A stretch of DNA of 64,000 nt from an uncultured Alphaproteobacteria bacterium (GTDB taxonomy: Bacteria > Pseudomonadota > Alphaproteobacteria > HIMB59), in assembly GCA_902546975.1 (NCBI GenBank), contig CACCLU010000002.1:248001-312000 (forward strand). Reading direction: 5' to 3'. Positions 51,738 to 60,435 of the stretch are shown piece after piece (within the stretch, counting starts at the first letter, position 1; each line of letters begins with the position of its first letter). The position numbers and the translations under genes were made by a program. Below the pieces are notes generated by a model. That model saw nothing but the letters and a program-made list of their open reading frames with translations. It did no database searches and was not told the DNA's origin.

Positions 51738-52075
51738 GTGCTCTTGTATGAATTTCTTTCTAAATATTTTTCACCGTTCTCTGACAAATACCAAAGATAT
51801 CGCTTTTCATTATTTTGATCGTCTTCCCACATAATTTTATTTGCTAGATTCATTCTTATAAGTTTTGCCCCAGTATCACTCACAATATTGAAATTTAATC
51901 CTGTCAAGAATGAAATTTCATCCAAGTCAAAAGCATTAATCACATTTTTTGAAATTAAAGACTTATCATTTATCTGTTTACCTGTTGTTTTTAGTGTGAC
52001 ATGTCTTTTACATATTTTTTCCTGGAGACACTTCATAAATATGTAATCTTGAGTTTCAATATCATCACTATTCAT
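51734..52075 (-). CDS. Protein of unknown function (possible small winged-helix)
   Basis: 113 residues, soluble. The order of a helical part (SKNVINAFDLDEISFLTGL) and a C-terminal LANKIMWEDDQNNEKRYLWYL then SENGEKYLERN resembles a winged-helix domain with the usual 'T-x-x-G-x-x-Y/L' end, but this is only a resemblance. It is part of a leftward run of four small genes (51549-52948). Confidence 0.45.
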   Translation of the reverse strand: MNSDDIETQDYIFMKCLQEKICKRHVTLKTTGKQINDKSLISKNVINAFDLDEISFLTGLNFNIVSDTGAKLIRMNLANKIMWEDDQNNEKRYLWYLSENGEKYLERNSYKST

Positions 52076-52084
52076 AAGTTTCGA

Positions 52085-52294
52085 TTATTTAAACCAATCG
52101 CCATAAACACTAATTAAAACCAGTGAGAAAGTCCCGTACCCTAAAACGATTATAATGAAATATTTAATATATATTCTTTTGGAACTAACATTTTTTGTTA
52201 ATTTACCAAATTTTTTTTGAGTATAGATAAAAGCTGCCCATAGTAAAATTGCAAAGCCGTATGAGGATAATAATACTTTAATTACTTCTGACAT
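52085..52294 (-). CDS. Small two-helix membrane protein
   Basis: 69 residues with hydrophobic helices at about 5-24 and 45-63 and a basic loop (KKFGKLTKNVSSKR). It starts directly at the end of the 217-residue gene and precedes the 113-residue ORF by 9 bases. Not recognised. Confidence 0.45.
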   Translation of the reverse strand: MSEVIKVLLSSYGFAILLWAAFIYTQKKFGKLTKNVSSKRIYIKYFIIIVLGYGTFSLVLISVYGDWFK

Positions 52295-52948
52295 TTAAAA
52301 AGACAATGATCCTGACAATAAGTTTTCATTCAAGGTGCCTAAATTTTTAGGGTAGGTTAGTATACCATCAGATATATATTTATCATCAAATTGTGACACA
52401 CACCAAGATAGCGAAGCTGGTTTGGGCACTAGAGTTTTATTATCTCTAATAGAGTAAAGTAAATTATCTCTAACAGCTAAGTCACCCATATATACTAAAT
52501 AAGCAACTTTTGTCCGCCTTGTAATAAAGTTACTTTCGCCTTGGTTGAGACTTTTAGGAGGATTGTAGATCACTGGCTTTTTTTTGACATATTCATCTTT
52601 GAGTCTCTTTATTAACCAATTTCTCATTATTTTTCTGACCGCATGATAAGCTGCAAATTGTGGTTTAATTAAATATGTGGTTTGGTGCCCAATATTCAAA
52701 ATTGTATTATTTTCAGAAAACTTGTAAGAGTAGCCGTCTTTATATCTTTGATGAAACTTTGAGAATTCTTTAGCCCAAGTTACTCCCTCAATTACCCTAT
52801 CTTTAGTTTGAGAGGTGTACTTTTCTCTAGTTGAGGTGTCATGTAAAACTACGTCCCGGAAAAAAGATAAGTAATCTGACTCATTTTTAAATTTTTCCTT
52901 ATGAATTTGTTTTAATTCTTCCCAAGGTTTGATTTTTATATCTTTCAC
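52295..52948 (-). CDS. Protein of unknown function
   Basis: 217 residues, basic, soluble, no signal peptide. It contains many aromatic and basic residues (HAVRKIMRNWLIKRLKDEY) and no motif I know. It is the first gene after a 305-base AT-rich gap and leads a leftward row of small genes, so its promoter likely lies in that gap. The chance of an orphan acquired gene is high. Confidence 0.5.
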   Translation of the reverse strand: MKDIKIKPWEELKQIHKEKFKNESDYLSFFRDVVLHDTSTREKYTSQTKDRVIEGVTWAKEFSKFHQRYKDGYSYKFSENNTILNIGHQTTYLIKPQFAAYHAVRKIMRNWLIKRLKDEYVKKKPVIYNPPKSLNQGESNFITRRTKVAYLVYMGDLAVRDNLLYSIRDNKTLVPKPASLSWCVSQFDDKYISDGILTYPKNLGTLNENLLSGSLSF

Positions 52949-53253
52949 TTCTATTGAACTTATATTATTTTCAATTTATACACAAACTATTATATAATCT
53001 ATGTGTAATTTATGATAAAAATAGAAAAATTATCAATAAAATCAACAATTTTTCAATAAAATCGAAAAATTAAAAAAAATCTCAAATTTAAGGTAAATTT
53101 AAAAAAAATCATAATTAATTTTTTTAAATCCTTGGTTTCCATTTTAAAGATTTTTCTGTGATTTTTAAAAATTTTATTACACTAAATTTTATTGATTATG
53201 TGTGTAAATAAAGTTAAAAAATACTTACATTTACTTATAAATATTGAATTTTG
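52949..53253. other. AT-rich gene-free stretch with short direct repeats and a DnaA-box-like site
   Basis: No ORF of note. It contains TTATACACA at 52976-52984, a match to the DnaA-box consensus TTATNCACA, two copies of TCAATAAAATC (53033-53043 and 53053-53063), and two of TTAAAAAAAATC (53070-53081 and 53099-53110). The whole stretch is extremely AT-rich. It may only be a promoter region; origin function is not shown. Confidence 0.35.
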
Positions 53254-53661
53254 TCAGAGATAGCCCTTAAATTTTATAGGTTTCCAATTTTTGGGAGCAA
53301 TTTCTAAATCCTCAAATTCAAAAGCTGGAGCAACTGTACAACCAATTAAACTAAATAATCCAGTCGTTTCTAGTGAGAACCATATATTACTATCGACGCT
53401 GTAAATAAATCTATTTTTAGATCCTATCTCATTTATTTCATATTCTTCACCATTTTTCGATGTATATATTCTTAAAGGACTACCAGTATAGAAGTGTATT
53501 GTTTCGTTCTTTTTAATGCGATGCCAATGTGAATATTGCCCTTTTTCTAATAAATAGTATATGTGACTAACATCCTTATTTTTGTAAACTTCGACGTAAT
53601 GACCGCCTTCAGGATGAGCTATCATTTTATGACTTTTTATAAGGGATTTAATTGTATCCAT
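53254..53661 (-). CDS. DUF985-type cupin protein
   Basis: 135 residues. HPEGGHYVEVYKN, YYLLEKGQYSHWHRIKKNE, IHFYTGSPLRIY and SLIGCTVAPAFEFEDLEIA are the hallmark blocks of the DUF985 cupin family. These small beta-barrel proteins bind an unknown ligand; some are thought to act on sugars. Its length is typical. Confidence 0.88.
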   Translation of the reverse strand: MDTIKSLIKSHKMIAHPEGGHYVEVYKNKDVSHIYYLLEKGQYSHWHRIKKNETIHFYTGSPLRIYTSKNGEEYEINEIGSKNRFIYSVDSNIWFSLETTGLFSLIGCTVAPAFEFEDLEIAPKNWKPIKFKGYL

Positions 53662-53798
53662 TCAAACTAAAAGTACATTTTTATTTCCATCAATCAAAAT
53701 AGAAACTTATAAAGCAAAAATACTGAATTTATTGATTATTAATTGTTTTTCGTAATCTATTCCATTCTTCATCTAAAAAGGTATATTAATAGTACTAC

Positions 53799-53984
53799 AT
53801 GACAATGGAAAACGCACAAACAATATCTTGTCCTAAGTGTGACTTATCTGTCTCTTCTATTTGTTCTAAGTGTAACAAAGAAGTAGAGGTATCTCAATTA
53901 GCTGATGGATGTGTAGTTCAAATCACAAAATGTGTTGAATGCACTAATACTCCAGTTATTAAAGATATCTGCGCGGAAAATTAG
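53799..53984 (+). CDS. Small cysteine-rich zinc-ribbon-like protein
   Basis: 61 residues with three C-x-x-C pairs (CPKC, CSKC, CVEC) and an extra Cys near the end, consistent with zinc binding. No other domain. Function unknown; it could be a protein- or nucleic acid-binding ribbon. Confidence 0.55.
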   Translation: MTMENAQTISCPKCDLSVSSICSKCNKEVEVSQLADGCVVQITKCVECTNTPVIKDICAEN

Positions 53985-54076
53985 TCCTCACTTTTAACTG
54001 ACACTATACCTTTAATCAGTCTGTTAAGATCCAAAGATTACTATTAGACTAAAAAGTAGTATCGGAGATATAATTA

Positions 54077-54268
54077 ATGAAAATATTAAAAATTTTGGAT
54101 GATGCAGAATTAATTCTTGTAGACTTAGAGGTAAATTTGGGAAAAGAAATAAGAAACGCCCCAACTTTATGTGTCAGGTATAAAGGTAAAATTATACCTT
54201 TAAACACTGCACATGATGGTCGACCTATTCTGATGAGAGAAGAAAACGCCATCCCAAGTGAAAATTAA
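54077..54268 (+). CDS. Small protein of unknown function
   Basis: 63 residues behind a GGAGA ribosome site. Starts MKILKILDDAELILVDLEV, with a central CVRYKGKIIPLNTAHDGRP strand segment. Probably an all-beta small protein. It is followed by a tiny membrane ORF at 54275. Confidence 0.5.
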   Translation: MKILKILDDAELILVDLEVNLGKEIRNAPTLCVRYKGKIIPLNTAHDGRPILMREENAIPSEN

Positions 54269-54274
54269 AATTAT

Positions 54275-54361
54275 ATGTTCACTGGTACTCTTTGGGTAGA
54301 TTTAACTATTTCGCTCATACTTTTAGCTACATTTTTTATGTGGATAATGAGGGGGGATTAA
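54275..54361 (+). CDS. 28-residue single-helix membrane peptide
   Basis: ATG 54275 to TAA 54361 encodes MFTGTLWVDLTISLILLATF followed by FMWIMRGD, a single hydrophobic helix. It begins 6 bases after the preceding stop. Small but well placed; it overlaps a TTG-started longer frame in another phase. Confidence 0.4.
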   Translation: MFTGTLWVDLTISLILLATFFMWIMRGD

Positions 54362-54666
54362 ATAAAATTAACTATTTAGTGGAAATATTAACCAACAAAG
54401 AGGAAGTAAGAGAAAAACTCAAAAATAACCCCTTACAAGCTGCCCACTTACTCAGACTCAATGGATATGGTTCTATTAATTACGAATGTGCTTGTGGTGA
54501 AACACATGATGCTAATGGTAAAGATGTAAGTTGTAAAGGATCTGCTAAACCTTTTAAAGCTCTTCTTAAATGTTCAAACAATTTTGTAACGATGATAAAA
54601 ATTGAGGGCTTTTTTCGAAAAAAAGCTATCTCAGAGTATGGATTTAAAGCAAGCATTATGGATTAA
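54292..54666 (+). CDS. Cysteine-containing protein of unknown function, start uncertain
   Basis: Up to 124 residues from a TTG at 54292. The convincing part starts near 54367 (INYLVEILTNKEEVREKLKN) behind a GAGGGGGG stretch that would serve as ribosome site for a rare ATT start, or a GTG a few codons later. The C-terminal half has ECACGETHDANGKDVSCKGS and KCSN with four Cys and one His, possibly a zinc site. Not recognised. Confidence 0.5.
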   Translation: MGRFNYFAHTFSYIFYVDNEGGLNKINYLVEILTNKEEVREKLKNNPLQAAHLLRLNGYGSINYECACGETHDANGKDVSCKGSAKPFKALLKCSNNFVTMIKIEGFFRKKAISEYGFKASIMD

Positions 54667-54669
54667 ATT

Positions 54670-55056
54670 ATGAGGTTTTTTTTTATATTATTTTTTATTC
54701 CAACTTTATCTTTCGGTCAGAGTATAAAATTAGCTTGTCAAGAAACATCTCTTATTGATTACTCAAAAGTACAAATTATTGAATTTAAAAATGAGGATAT
54801 AAATGAATTTGAATACTCATTTGACCAAAACCTCTTTATGTTAAAGGAGAGATTTCAAGATTTACAATATGAGTACATGGGAGAAGATGACGTAAGTTAT
54901 CATTTTAGAATTGAAACTGACTTCTCCTTTAACACCCTAATTCTATATAAAAAAATCCTTAGATATGAGAGAAACATATTTTATCCTGATAGTGTAAATT
55001 TGAAAAAAACTTATTACGGCGATTGCAATAAATCAGACAGTTTTTTGCTGCTTTGA
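54670..55056 (+). CDS. Secreted protein of unknown function
   Basis: 128 residues with a signal peptide (RFFFILFFIPTLSFG) and a mature part rich in Phe, Tyr, Asp and Lys with two Cys (LACQETSL and YGDCNKSD). Starts 3 bases behind the preceding ORF. Not recognised. Confidence 0.55.
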   Translation: MRFFFILFFIPTLSFGQSIKLACQETSLIDYSKVQIIEFKNEDINEFEYSFDQNLFMLKERFQDLQYEYMGEDDVSYHFRIETDFSFNTLILYKKILRYERNIFYPDSVNLKKTYYGDCNKSDSFLLL

Positions 55057-55149
55057 AATAGAATACAGAAAAATCACTTTTTATTAATTTTTAGGTAATA
55101 CATTTTCACGAACTAGACTTAAATACTATTTTTTGTATAGTTTTTCTAT

Positions 55150-55356
55150 ATGTCCGATGTTTATAGTTTAATGAAATATTTAACGCCCTATGAATTAGAT
55201 CATATTAAGTTCTTGGCCCATAACGACGAGATACCATACCAAATAATAAATTCTCAATATAAAATAAATAAAAATGATGTAAAAAACTTGATGAGATTTA
55301 TGTTAAATGACCAAGACTATTTAAAATGGAAAAAAATTTATAATAAAACGCATTGA
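55150..55356 (+). CDS. DUF2805-like small protein
   Basis: 68 residues. The order YELDHIKFLAHNDEIPYQII, NKNDVKNLMRFML and YLKWKKIYNK resembles the DUF2805/TIGR03643 pattern, in which a small HTH-like helix set ends in an F-x-x-W-R-x-R motif. Function unknown; possibly DNA binding. The resemblance is by eye. Confidence 0.5.
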   Translation: MSDVYSLMKYLTPYELDHIKFLAHNDEIPYQIINSQYKINKNDVKNLMRFMLNDQDYLKWKKIYNKTH

Positions 55357-55391
55357 GGAACTTCCTAAATTTTATTATTCACAATCTTTAT

Positions 55392-56372
55392 TTAATTTTT
55401 TAATCGCATTTCACTGAAATGCTGAGCTAATTTCTTACCAGATAACCAAGCATCTTGCATACTTGGACCTTCACACCAATCCCCAAAAGCATATAGACGC
55501 TGATCTATGGACTCAATGAATCTTTTAGAATTTTGATCTCTTAGACTTTTCTTTGTATAAGAGTATTTCCACCTATGTGACTTCTTAAAAACAGCATCAG
55601 CTTTTGATTGAAAAGACTTTTTCATTTGATTTACCACATAGTCCTCTAAAACATAATTTTCTATGTTGTAATACTCTTTTGTCCAATCAGCTCTCATATT
55701 TACTACCCAGCACTCTTCATTAAAAAATTCGTGTTTAAAATTTTGATTCATCAAGAAACTAATTTCAGGTGTTAAGTGATATCCAAATTGAAACGGAGCT
55801 CCCAATCTTTTATTAAATGCAATCATGACTGTCCAAATGGAGTCAAACTCTATTTCAGGAATATCGCTATAATCTATAAATTGATCTAACAATTTTTTTG
55901 ATTGTTCATAGGGCATGCTACAAAAAACATAATCAAAAGGTCCAAATTTCTCATCTGCTGCGATTAAGAAATATTCATTATTATGGCTTTCAATATTAGT
56001 TATCTGTTTTGAAAAATGCGTAGGGTAGTGCAGTGATTTATGTATCTTTATAGGAATTGATTCATTTCCATCTTTACCAACAATGACCTCTTTATCTTCA
56101 ATTGGAGAATTTTGTGAGATATTTGAACAAAATTGACCTTTTAAAATTTTAATAGCATCAATTTTTTTTAAAAATTCATTTAAGCCAATAACACCATGAT
56201 CTAATTTCAAATAGTGAGCACCATGATCAAAAGCATATTGCTCATGTTTTCTTGTACTTATTCTTCCACCTGGTCTCCAGGATTTCTCAAAAAATGTAAT
56301 ATCAAGTGCAGGCAAGTGATATGCTAAAGAAAGCGCACTAAGCCCAGTTCCAATGACTGCAATTTTTTTCAA
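55392..56372 (-). CDS. FAD-dependent oxidoreductase (renalase/amine oxidase-like)
   Basis: 326 residues. The FAD dinucleotide loop is AVIGTGLSALSLAYHL near the N-terminus, followed by EKSWRPGGRISTRK (GG-R-x-x-T/S-R motif) and FDHGAHYL, and a C-terminal RLYAFGDWCEGPSMQDAWLSGKKLA segment, all typical of renalase-like NAD/FAD proteins. Substrate unknown. Upstream genes psiE and ung run in the same direction. Confidence 0.88.
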   Translation of the reverse strand: MKKIAVIGTGLSALSLAYHLPALDITFFEKSWRPGGRISTRKHEQYAFDHGAHYLKLDHGVIGLNEFLKKIDAIKILKGQFCSNISQNSPIEDKEVIVGKDGNESIPIKIHKSLHYPTHFSKQITNIESHNNEYFLIAADEKFGPFDYVFCSMPYEQSKKLLDQFIDYSDIPEIEFDSIWTVMIAFNKRLGAPFQFGYHLTPEISFLMNQNFKHEFFNEECWVVNMRADWTKEYYNIENYVLEDYVVNQMKKSFQSKADAVFKKSHRWKYSYTKKSLRDQNSKRFIESIDQRLYAFGDWCEGPSMQDAWLSGKKLAQHFSEMRLKN

Positions 56373-56377
56373 TTTTA

Positions 56378-56800
56378 TTACTTTTTTGTGCTTTTAGGTT
56401 TAATTTCATCAACATCTTCAATAGGACGAAGTATTGGGACATACCTAAGTCGAAGAATGATGACTGCAATCGCAACTAAGACTATTGCTCCTGCTTCGTA
56501 AAGAAGAAGCTCTGGGTTTGAGTCTTTACCTTGAAGTATAATAAGACGAGATAAAGCGGTAATAGCAATAAATAAGGGATATGTCATTCTAACACGATTG
56601 GAAACATAGTAGACTCGAACCATTCCAATGACCTCAACATAAATAAACAAGAGGAGTAGATCAGCTAACTCTACATACTGAACTTCTATCATTCTCATTA
56701 TCTCAAACATAATGGCTGTAATAGTAGCTACTAATATTATTGCAATAACTGCTTTTTCAATAAACCCTACGAGATTTTCAACATCAGTCTTCATTACCAT
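56378..56800 (-). CDS. psiE: PsiE-like phosphate-starvation-inducible membrane protein
   Basis: 140 residues with four hydrophobic helices (about 15-35, 42-62, 72-90, 100-120). The segment LADLLLLFIYVEVIGMVRVYY and the RVRMTYPLFIAITALSRLII part match the PsiE family. In E. coli it is induced by phosphate limitation, but its function is unknown. It overlaps ung by 7 bases. Its presence fits the phosphorus-scavenging content of the window, although no Pho box is seen here. Confidence 0.8.
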   Translation of the reverse strand: MVMKTDVENLVGFIEKAVIAIILVATITAIMFEIMRMIEVQYVELADLLLLFIYVEVIGMVRVYYVSNRVRMTYPLFIAITALSRLIILQGKDSNPELLLYEAGAIVLVAIAVIILRLRYVPILRPIEDVDEIKPKSTKK

Positions 56801-57471
56801 TCAACCATATCAATTTGTTTTGATTTTAGAAAGGTATTTGTCTTAGAAAAAGGCTTACTCCCAAAAAAACCGCGGTGAGCCGATAATGGGGAAGGGTGCG
56901 GTGCTGATAAAATAAGATGTTTATTCGAATCAATTATCTCTTTCTTTGATTGAGCAAACGAACCCCATAATATGAAAACAATATTTTCTAATTCATTACT
57001 GATCACTGAGATAACTTTGTCTGTAAAAATATCCCAACCAAACTTTTGATGTGAGAGGGGTTTTGATTTTTCTACTGTAAGAGTTGTGTTTAAAAGAAAT
57101 ACTCCCTGCTTAGCCCACTTATCTAAATTACCATTGTTGTAATTCACCTCTTTTTTTAAGTCATCATGTAGTTCTTTATAAATATTTAACAGTGAGGGTG
57201 GTGGTTTTATATTTTCTGGTACAGAAAAACTGAGCCCATGAGCTTGGCCAGGTCCATGGTAGGGATCTTGACCTAATATCACTACCTTCACCTTGTCTAA
57301 AGGAGTTAAATTAAATGCATTAAATATTTGTTTTCCTGGAGGATAAAAAATAATTTTATTTTTTTTTAATTCTAAAAGTTTGCTTTTGAGTTTAATCATA
57401 TAATCTTGATTAAATTCCTCTTTTAAATGTTTAAGCCAAGTATCAGGAAGTTGAATGGTAGATTTTTCCAT
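56794..57471 (-). CDS. ung: Uracil-DNA glycosylase (family 1)
   Basis: 225 residues, full length. GQDPYHGPGQAHGLSFSVP contains the catalytic Asp69, FLLNTTLTVE and IVFILWGSFAQ are core segments, and HPSPLSAHRGFFGSKPFSKTN carries the His and the Leu intercalation loop. It removes uracil from DNA in base excision repair. Start overlaps none; it ends inside the start of psiE. Confidence 0.96.
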   Translation of the reverse strand: MEKSTIQLPDTWLKHLKEEFNQDYMIKLKSKLLELKKNKIIFYPPGKQIFNAFNLTPLDKVKVVILGQDPYHGPGQAHGLSFSVPENIKPPPSLLNIYKELHDDLKKEVNYNNGNLDKWAKQGVFLLNTTLTVEKSKPLSHQKFGWDIFTDKVISVISNELENIVFILWGSFAQSKKEIIDSNKHLILSAPHPSPLSAHRGFFGSKPFSKTNTFLKSKQIDMVEW

Positions 57472-57482
57472 TCAAATTTTAG

Positions 57483-57728
57483 TTAATTTAAAGTTGCGTC
57501 TTTACTTCTGCCGTATTTTTCAAGCTTGTAAATAATCTTTTCCTTAAGTTCATGATTTTCTTCTAAAGCCATGACTAAGGCTTGTGTATAGAAAAAACAT
57601 GCTGCTTCAATATCAGCCTTATCTTCGAAGTAATTTGCTGCTTCATAGTAGAGAGAACATACTTTATCCATTTGCTTTTTTTGAAAAGCATCAGCAATAT
57701 CGCTATCTAATTGAAAAGTGTCTTTCAT
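57483..57728 (-). CDS. Small conserved-looking helical protein
   Basis: 81 residues from ATG 57728 (MKDTFQLDSDIADAF); a longer frame begins at 57755 but the internal ATG looks better. The product is TPR-like: KVCSLYYEAANYFEDKADIEAACFFYTQALVMALE, residues about 22-58, forms paired helices with Tyr/Ala/Phe spacing. Function unknown. Placed between gloB and ung on the same strand. Confidence 0.6.
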   Translation of the reverse strand: MKDTFQLDSDIADAFQKKQMDKVCSLYYEAANYFEDKADIEAACFFYTQALVMALEENHELKEKIIYKLEKYGRSKDATLN

Positions 57729-57781
57729 AAGTATTCTGAAACTAGCACATTTCATTAAAACACCAAGATTAAAATAATTTT

Positions 57782-58543
57782 CTAGAAATTATCCTTTGCA
57801 GAGCGCATTTTAGCAAATACCTCTGTTGCATCTTGCGTGTCAAAAAATTTCATAAATTGATCTGTGTCACATCTCAAAAATGGATTACATAGCAATTGGT
57901 CTGAGAGAGTTGTTGGAATTGTTGGTCGATGCTCTTTTTCTTGGTGTGAGGCCCATTTATAATATTGATGAAGCTTTTCATTATCAGGGTCTATGTTTAG
58001 GGCAAATTTTAAATTAGCCATCGTATATTCATGCCCGCAATATACTTTTGTATCTTCAGGTAATTGTTTTAACTTAGACAAACTGTTCCAAAAAACTTCA
58101 GGATTTCCCTCAAACATTCTTCCACATCCAATGCTAAATAGAGTATCCCCAGAAAATAAAATATTATGTTTTAGCATAAAATAATTTATGTGTTGAAGCG
58201 TATGCCCAGGAGTATGAATGACTTTATATTCATTTCCATGTATTTCAAAAATTTCCTGATCTTCAACTTCTTTATCTGGTTTTGGTATTTTGGAGTCATT
58301 TTTGTACCCTATGACTAAAGATTTAAATCTTGATTTAATTTCATCAACAGCACTAATGTGATCATCGTGATGATGTGTAATGATTATGTGAGAAGCACTG
58401 CAATCATTTAGCTCAAGTATCTTCAAACACATATCTAGATCTGAGGGATCAACTAGCACTCCTTTTGTTTCATGAGGATTTTTTATTAAATATCCATAGT
58501 TATCATCTAATTGGGGAAACAAATACACATTAGGTTTTTGCAT
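57782..58543 (-). CDS. gloB: Hydroxyacylglutathione hydrolase (glyoxalase II)
   Basis: 253 residues. The binuclear metal motif T-H-x-H-x-D-H is complete (His57, His59, Asp61, His62 in THHHDDH), with HTPGHTLQHINYF and FSGDTLFSIGCGRMFEG further on, and a C-terminal glyoxalase II domain (HEYTMANLKFALNIDPDN). It hydrolyses S-lactoylglutathione to lactate and glutathione. Normal length. Confidence 0.95.
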   Translation of the reverse strand: MQKPNVYLFPQLDDNYGYLIKNPHETKGVLVDPSDLDMCLKILELNDCSASHIIITHHHDDHISAVDEIKSRFKSLVIGYKNDSKIPKPDKEVEDQEIFEIHGNEYKVIHTPGHTLQHINYFMLKHNILFSGDTLFSIGCGRMFEGNPEVFWNSLSKLKQLPEDTKVYCGHEYTMANLKFALNIDPDNEKLHQYYKWASHQEKEHRPTIPTTLSDQLLCNPFLRCDTDQFMKFFDTQDATEVFAKMRSAKDNF

Positions 58544-58583
58544 AAGAAATAGAATGTTATGTAAATCTCGTTAAAATACAACT

Positions 58584-59291
58584 ATGGATATCAACGCATC
58601 CGATATTTATAGTTTTTATAATTCAAGACTAGGCACTATTGTTAAACGCAACATACGTCATCAATTAAACACCCATTTAAATTCTGTAAAAGATATTGTT
58701 ATTTGTGGATATGGTTATACAAACCCTTTTCTCTCTTTTCTTAGTAAGCAAAATAAAAATTTACAAATATCCTCTATGCAGCCAGAATTTTTAGATGGTA
58801 ATGTTAAAGAGAAATACGATTTCGAACACCAAATAATACATGAATATTTCTTACCTTTGGATCCAAGTTCAGTTGATGTTGTAATATCTACTCATTTACT
58901 TGAGTTCGTTGATAAGCCCCAGAGTAGTATTGAAGAAATATGGAGAATACTTAAGCCAAACGGTTTATTTTTATCAATTATTCCCAGAAGGTCAGGTATA
59001 TGGACTCGGTATGATAACAATCCTTTTGGGTTTGGTCGATCATACTCAAACAAGCAATTTAAATCACTAATACAAGACTTTTTGGTTCTAGATTATAGAA
59101 AAACATTTTTGCACTTTCCTCCATGGAGTCATTATTTAAATTACAAATCACATCGAACAATTGAAAAAATAGGTAAATTATTTTTTCCTTATATGGGAGG
59201 ACTAATGATTTGCGTATGTAAAAAGATTGTTTACGCAAAGAGTTCAAAAAAACAAAAAAAAATACCTATTAAAAATTTTGTGCCAACTTAA
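58584..59291 (+). CDS. Class I SAM-dependent methyltransferase
   Basis: 235 residues. Motif I is IVICGYGYTNPF, the acidic motif follows as MQPEF, and LLEFVDKPQSSIEEIWRILKPNG with FLSIIPRRSG marks the post-I region of small-molecule methyltransferases. The C-terminus is very basic (KKQKKIPIKN). It diverges from gloB with 40 bases between; in many alphaproteobacteria a methyltransferase is paired head to head with gloB. Confidence 0.85.
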   Translation: MDINASDIYSFYNSRLGTIVKRNIRHQLNTHLNSVKDIVICGYGYTNPFLSFLSKQNKNLQISSMQPEFLDGNVKEKYDFEHQIIHEYFLPLDPSSVDVVISTHLLEFVDKPQSSIEEIWRILKPNGLFLSIIPRRSGIWTRYDNNPFGFGRSYSNKQFKSLIQDFLVLDYRKTFLHFPPWSHYLNYKSHRTIEKIGKLFFPYMGGLMICVCKKIVYAKSSKKQKKIPIKNFVPT

Positions 59292-59331
59292 TATTAATTT
59301 ATATTGAGATTTTAAAATATAGGATAAATTA

Positions 59332-60084
59332 TTGTTAGATATTAGTTATTACTTAATAGTTTCTTTTTCTATTCTTTTATTTGCAATTTCAAAATCAGGT
59401 TTTTCCGGGGGTGGATTGGCTTTAATTTCAGTAACCCTATTATCCATAACTTATGGTCCTTTAACTGCAATAGCTATATTAATGCCAATGTTAATTGTAT
59501 GTGATGTAATTGCTTTGTTTTTAAATAGAAAACATTTTGAATATAAAATTTTATGGTCAATTGCACCATATTCTTTATTGGGGGTTATTATTGGAACAAT
59601 CTTGTTTAAATTTATCAATTTATCAATGATAAGTATTTTTATTGGATCAATTTCCTTACTATATGTTTTGCTTAATTACTTAATCGCAGACAAAAGAAAT
59701 TTAAAAAAAATACCCTTTTATGGAAGTAAATCTTTTTGGGGAGCACTAGCGGGGTTTACTAGTTTTGTACTCCACTCTGGAGGATTGCCATTAAATATAT
59801 ATTTTATGTCAATTTATAATAAAAAAGTGCAGTTTGTTGCAGGCGTAGTTTTTTCTATTGCTTTAATAAATTTATTTAAATTAATCCCGTATTTCTATTT
59901 GGAAATATTAAACTTTGAGAAGTTATATAGTTATTTAATTTTTTCACCAATTGCAATAATAGGAGTAATTTTGGGACACTGGATGAATAGTAAACTTTCA
60001 GATAATTCTTTTTTTACCATTATTAATATTTTTGTAGTAATAGGTTCGCTTCGATTAATTTATTTGGGTTTAGTCGGTTTATAA
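59332..60084 (+). CDS. TauE/SafE-family sulfite/organosulfonate exporter
   Basis: 250 residues with about eight hydrophobic helices and two related halves; SKSGFSGGGLALISVTLLS near residue 20 is the first TauE repeat motif and GALAGFTSFVLHSGGLPLNIYF near 137 the second. TTG start at 59332. The family moves sulfur-containing anions; the exact substrate is not deducible. It overlaps the end of a leftward gene by 6 bases. Confidence 0.87.
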   Translation: MLDISYYLIVSFSILLFAISKSGFSGGGLALISVTLLSITYGPLTAIAILMPMLIVCDVIALFLNRKHFEYKILWSIAPYSLLGVIIGTILFKFINLSMISIFIGSISLLYVLLNYLIADKRNLKKIPFYGSKSFWGALAGFTSFVLHSGGLPLNIYFMSIYNKKVQFVAGVVFSIALINLFKLIPYFYLEILNFEKLYSYLIFSPIAIIGVILGHWMNSKLSDNSFFTIINIFVVIGSLRLIYLGLVGL

Positions 60085-60435
60085 TATCTTTTCTAAAATA
60101 TTGATTAATTCAAATTCATTTTTAAATTCATTCATTTGTTTCTTATCTATCAATAATTTGTATTTACCTTCTTTTTCCTCAAGACATATAGGCAGTTCAT
60201 CTTTGTAATTTAGAAGATTAAATTCTTCCAATTCTTCTGAATGTAAAAACTTAAAATTATGTGGTGAGCTCTCTATAAATTTCTTCCACGACTCGCGCAT
60301 TTTCAGGTCGTGAGTAATTTTACATAAATTGCAATCATAGGTGCTGGGGGAGGCATATTTATGGACTGTATCAAGAATATAGTTCCATTTACCACCTTTG
60401 GCGTTATAGACAAAAATTATATTTTTATTGTTCAT
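60079..60435 (-). CDS. Small protein of unknown function
   Basis: 118 residues from the ATG at 60435 ([20 protein letters not shown]). The frame extends 28 codons upstream, but that part lies in metW. CNLCKITHDLKMR holds a C-x-x-C and His, and the rest is a mixed alpha/beta pattern with no known motif. It overlaps the end of metW by 11 bases and is probably translated with it. Confidence 0.6.
   Translation of the reverse strand: MNNKNIIFVYNAKGGKWNYILDTVHKYASPSTYDCNLCKITHDLKMRESWKKFIESSPHNFKFLHSEELEEFNLLNYKDELPICLEEKEGKYKLLIDKKQMNEFKNEFELINILEKIL

Noticed and set aside
52949-53253. Calling this region the chromosome origin
   Set aside because: Only one full DnaA-box match, no dnaA/hemE-type neighbours; kept only as a low-level finding.
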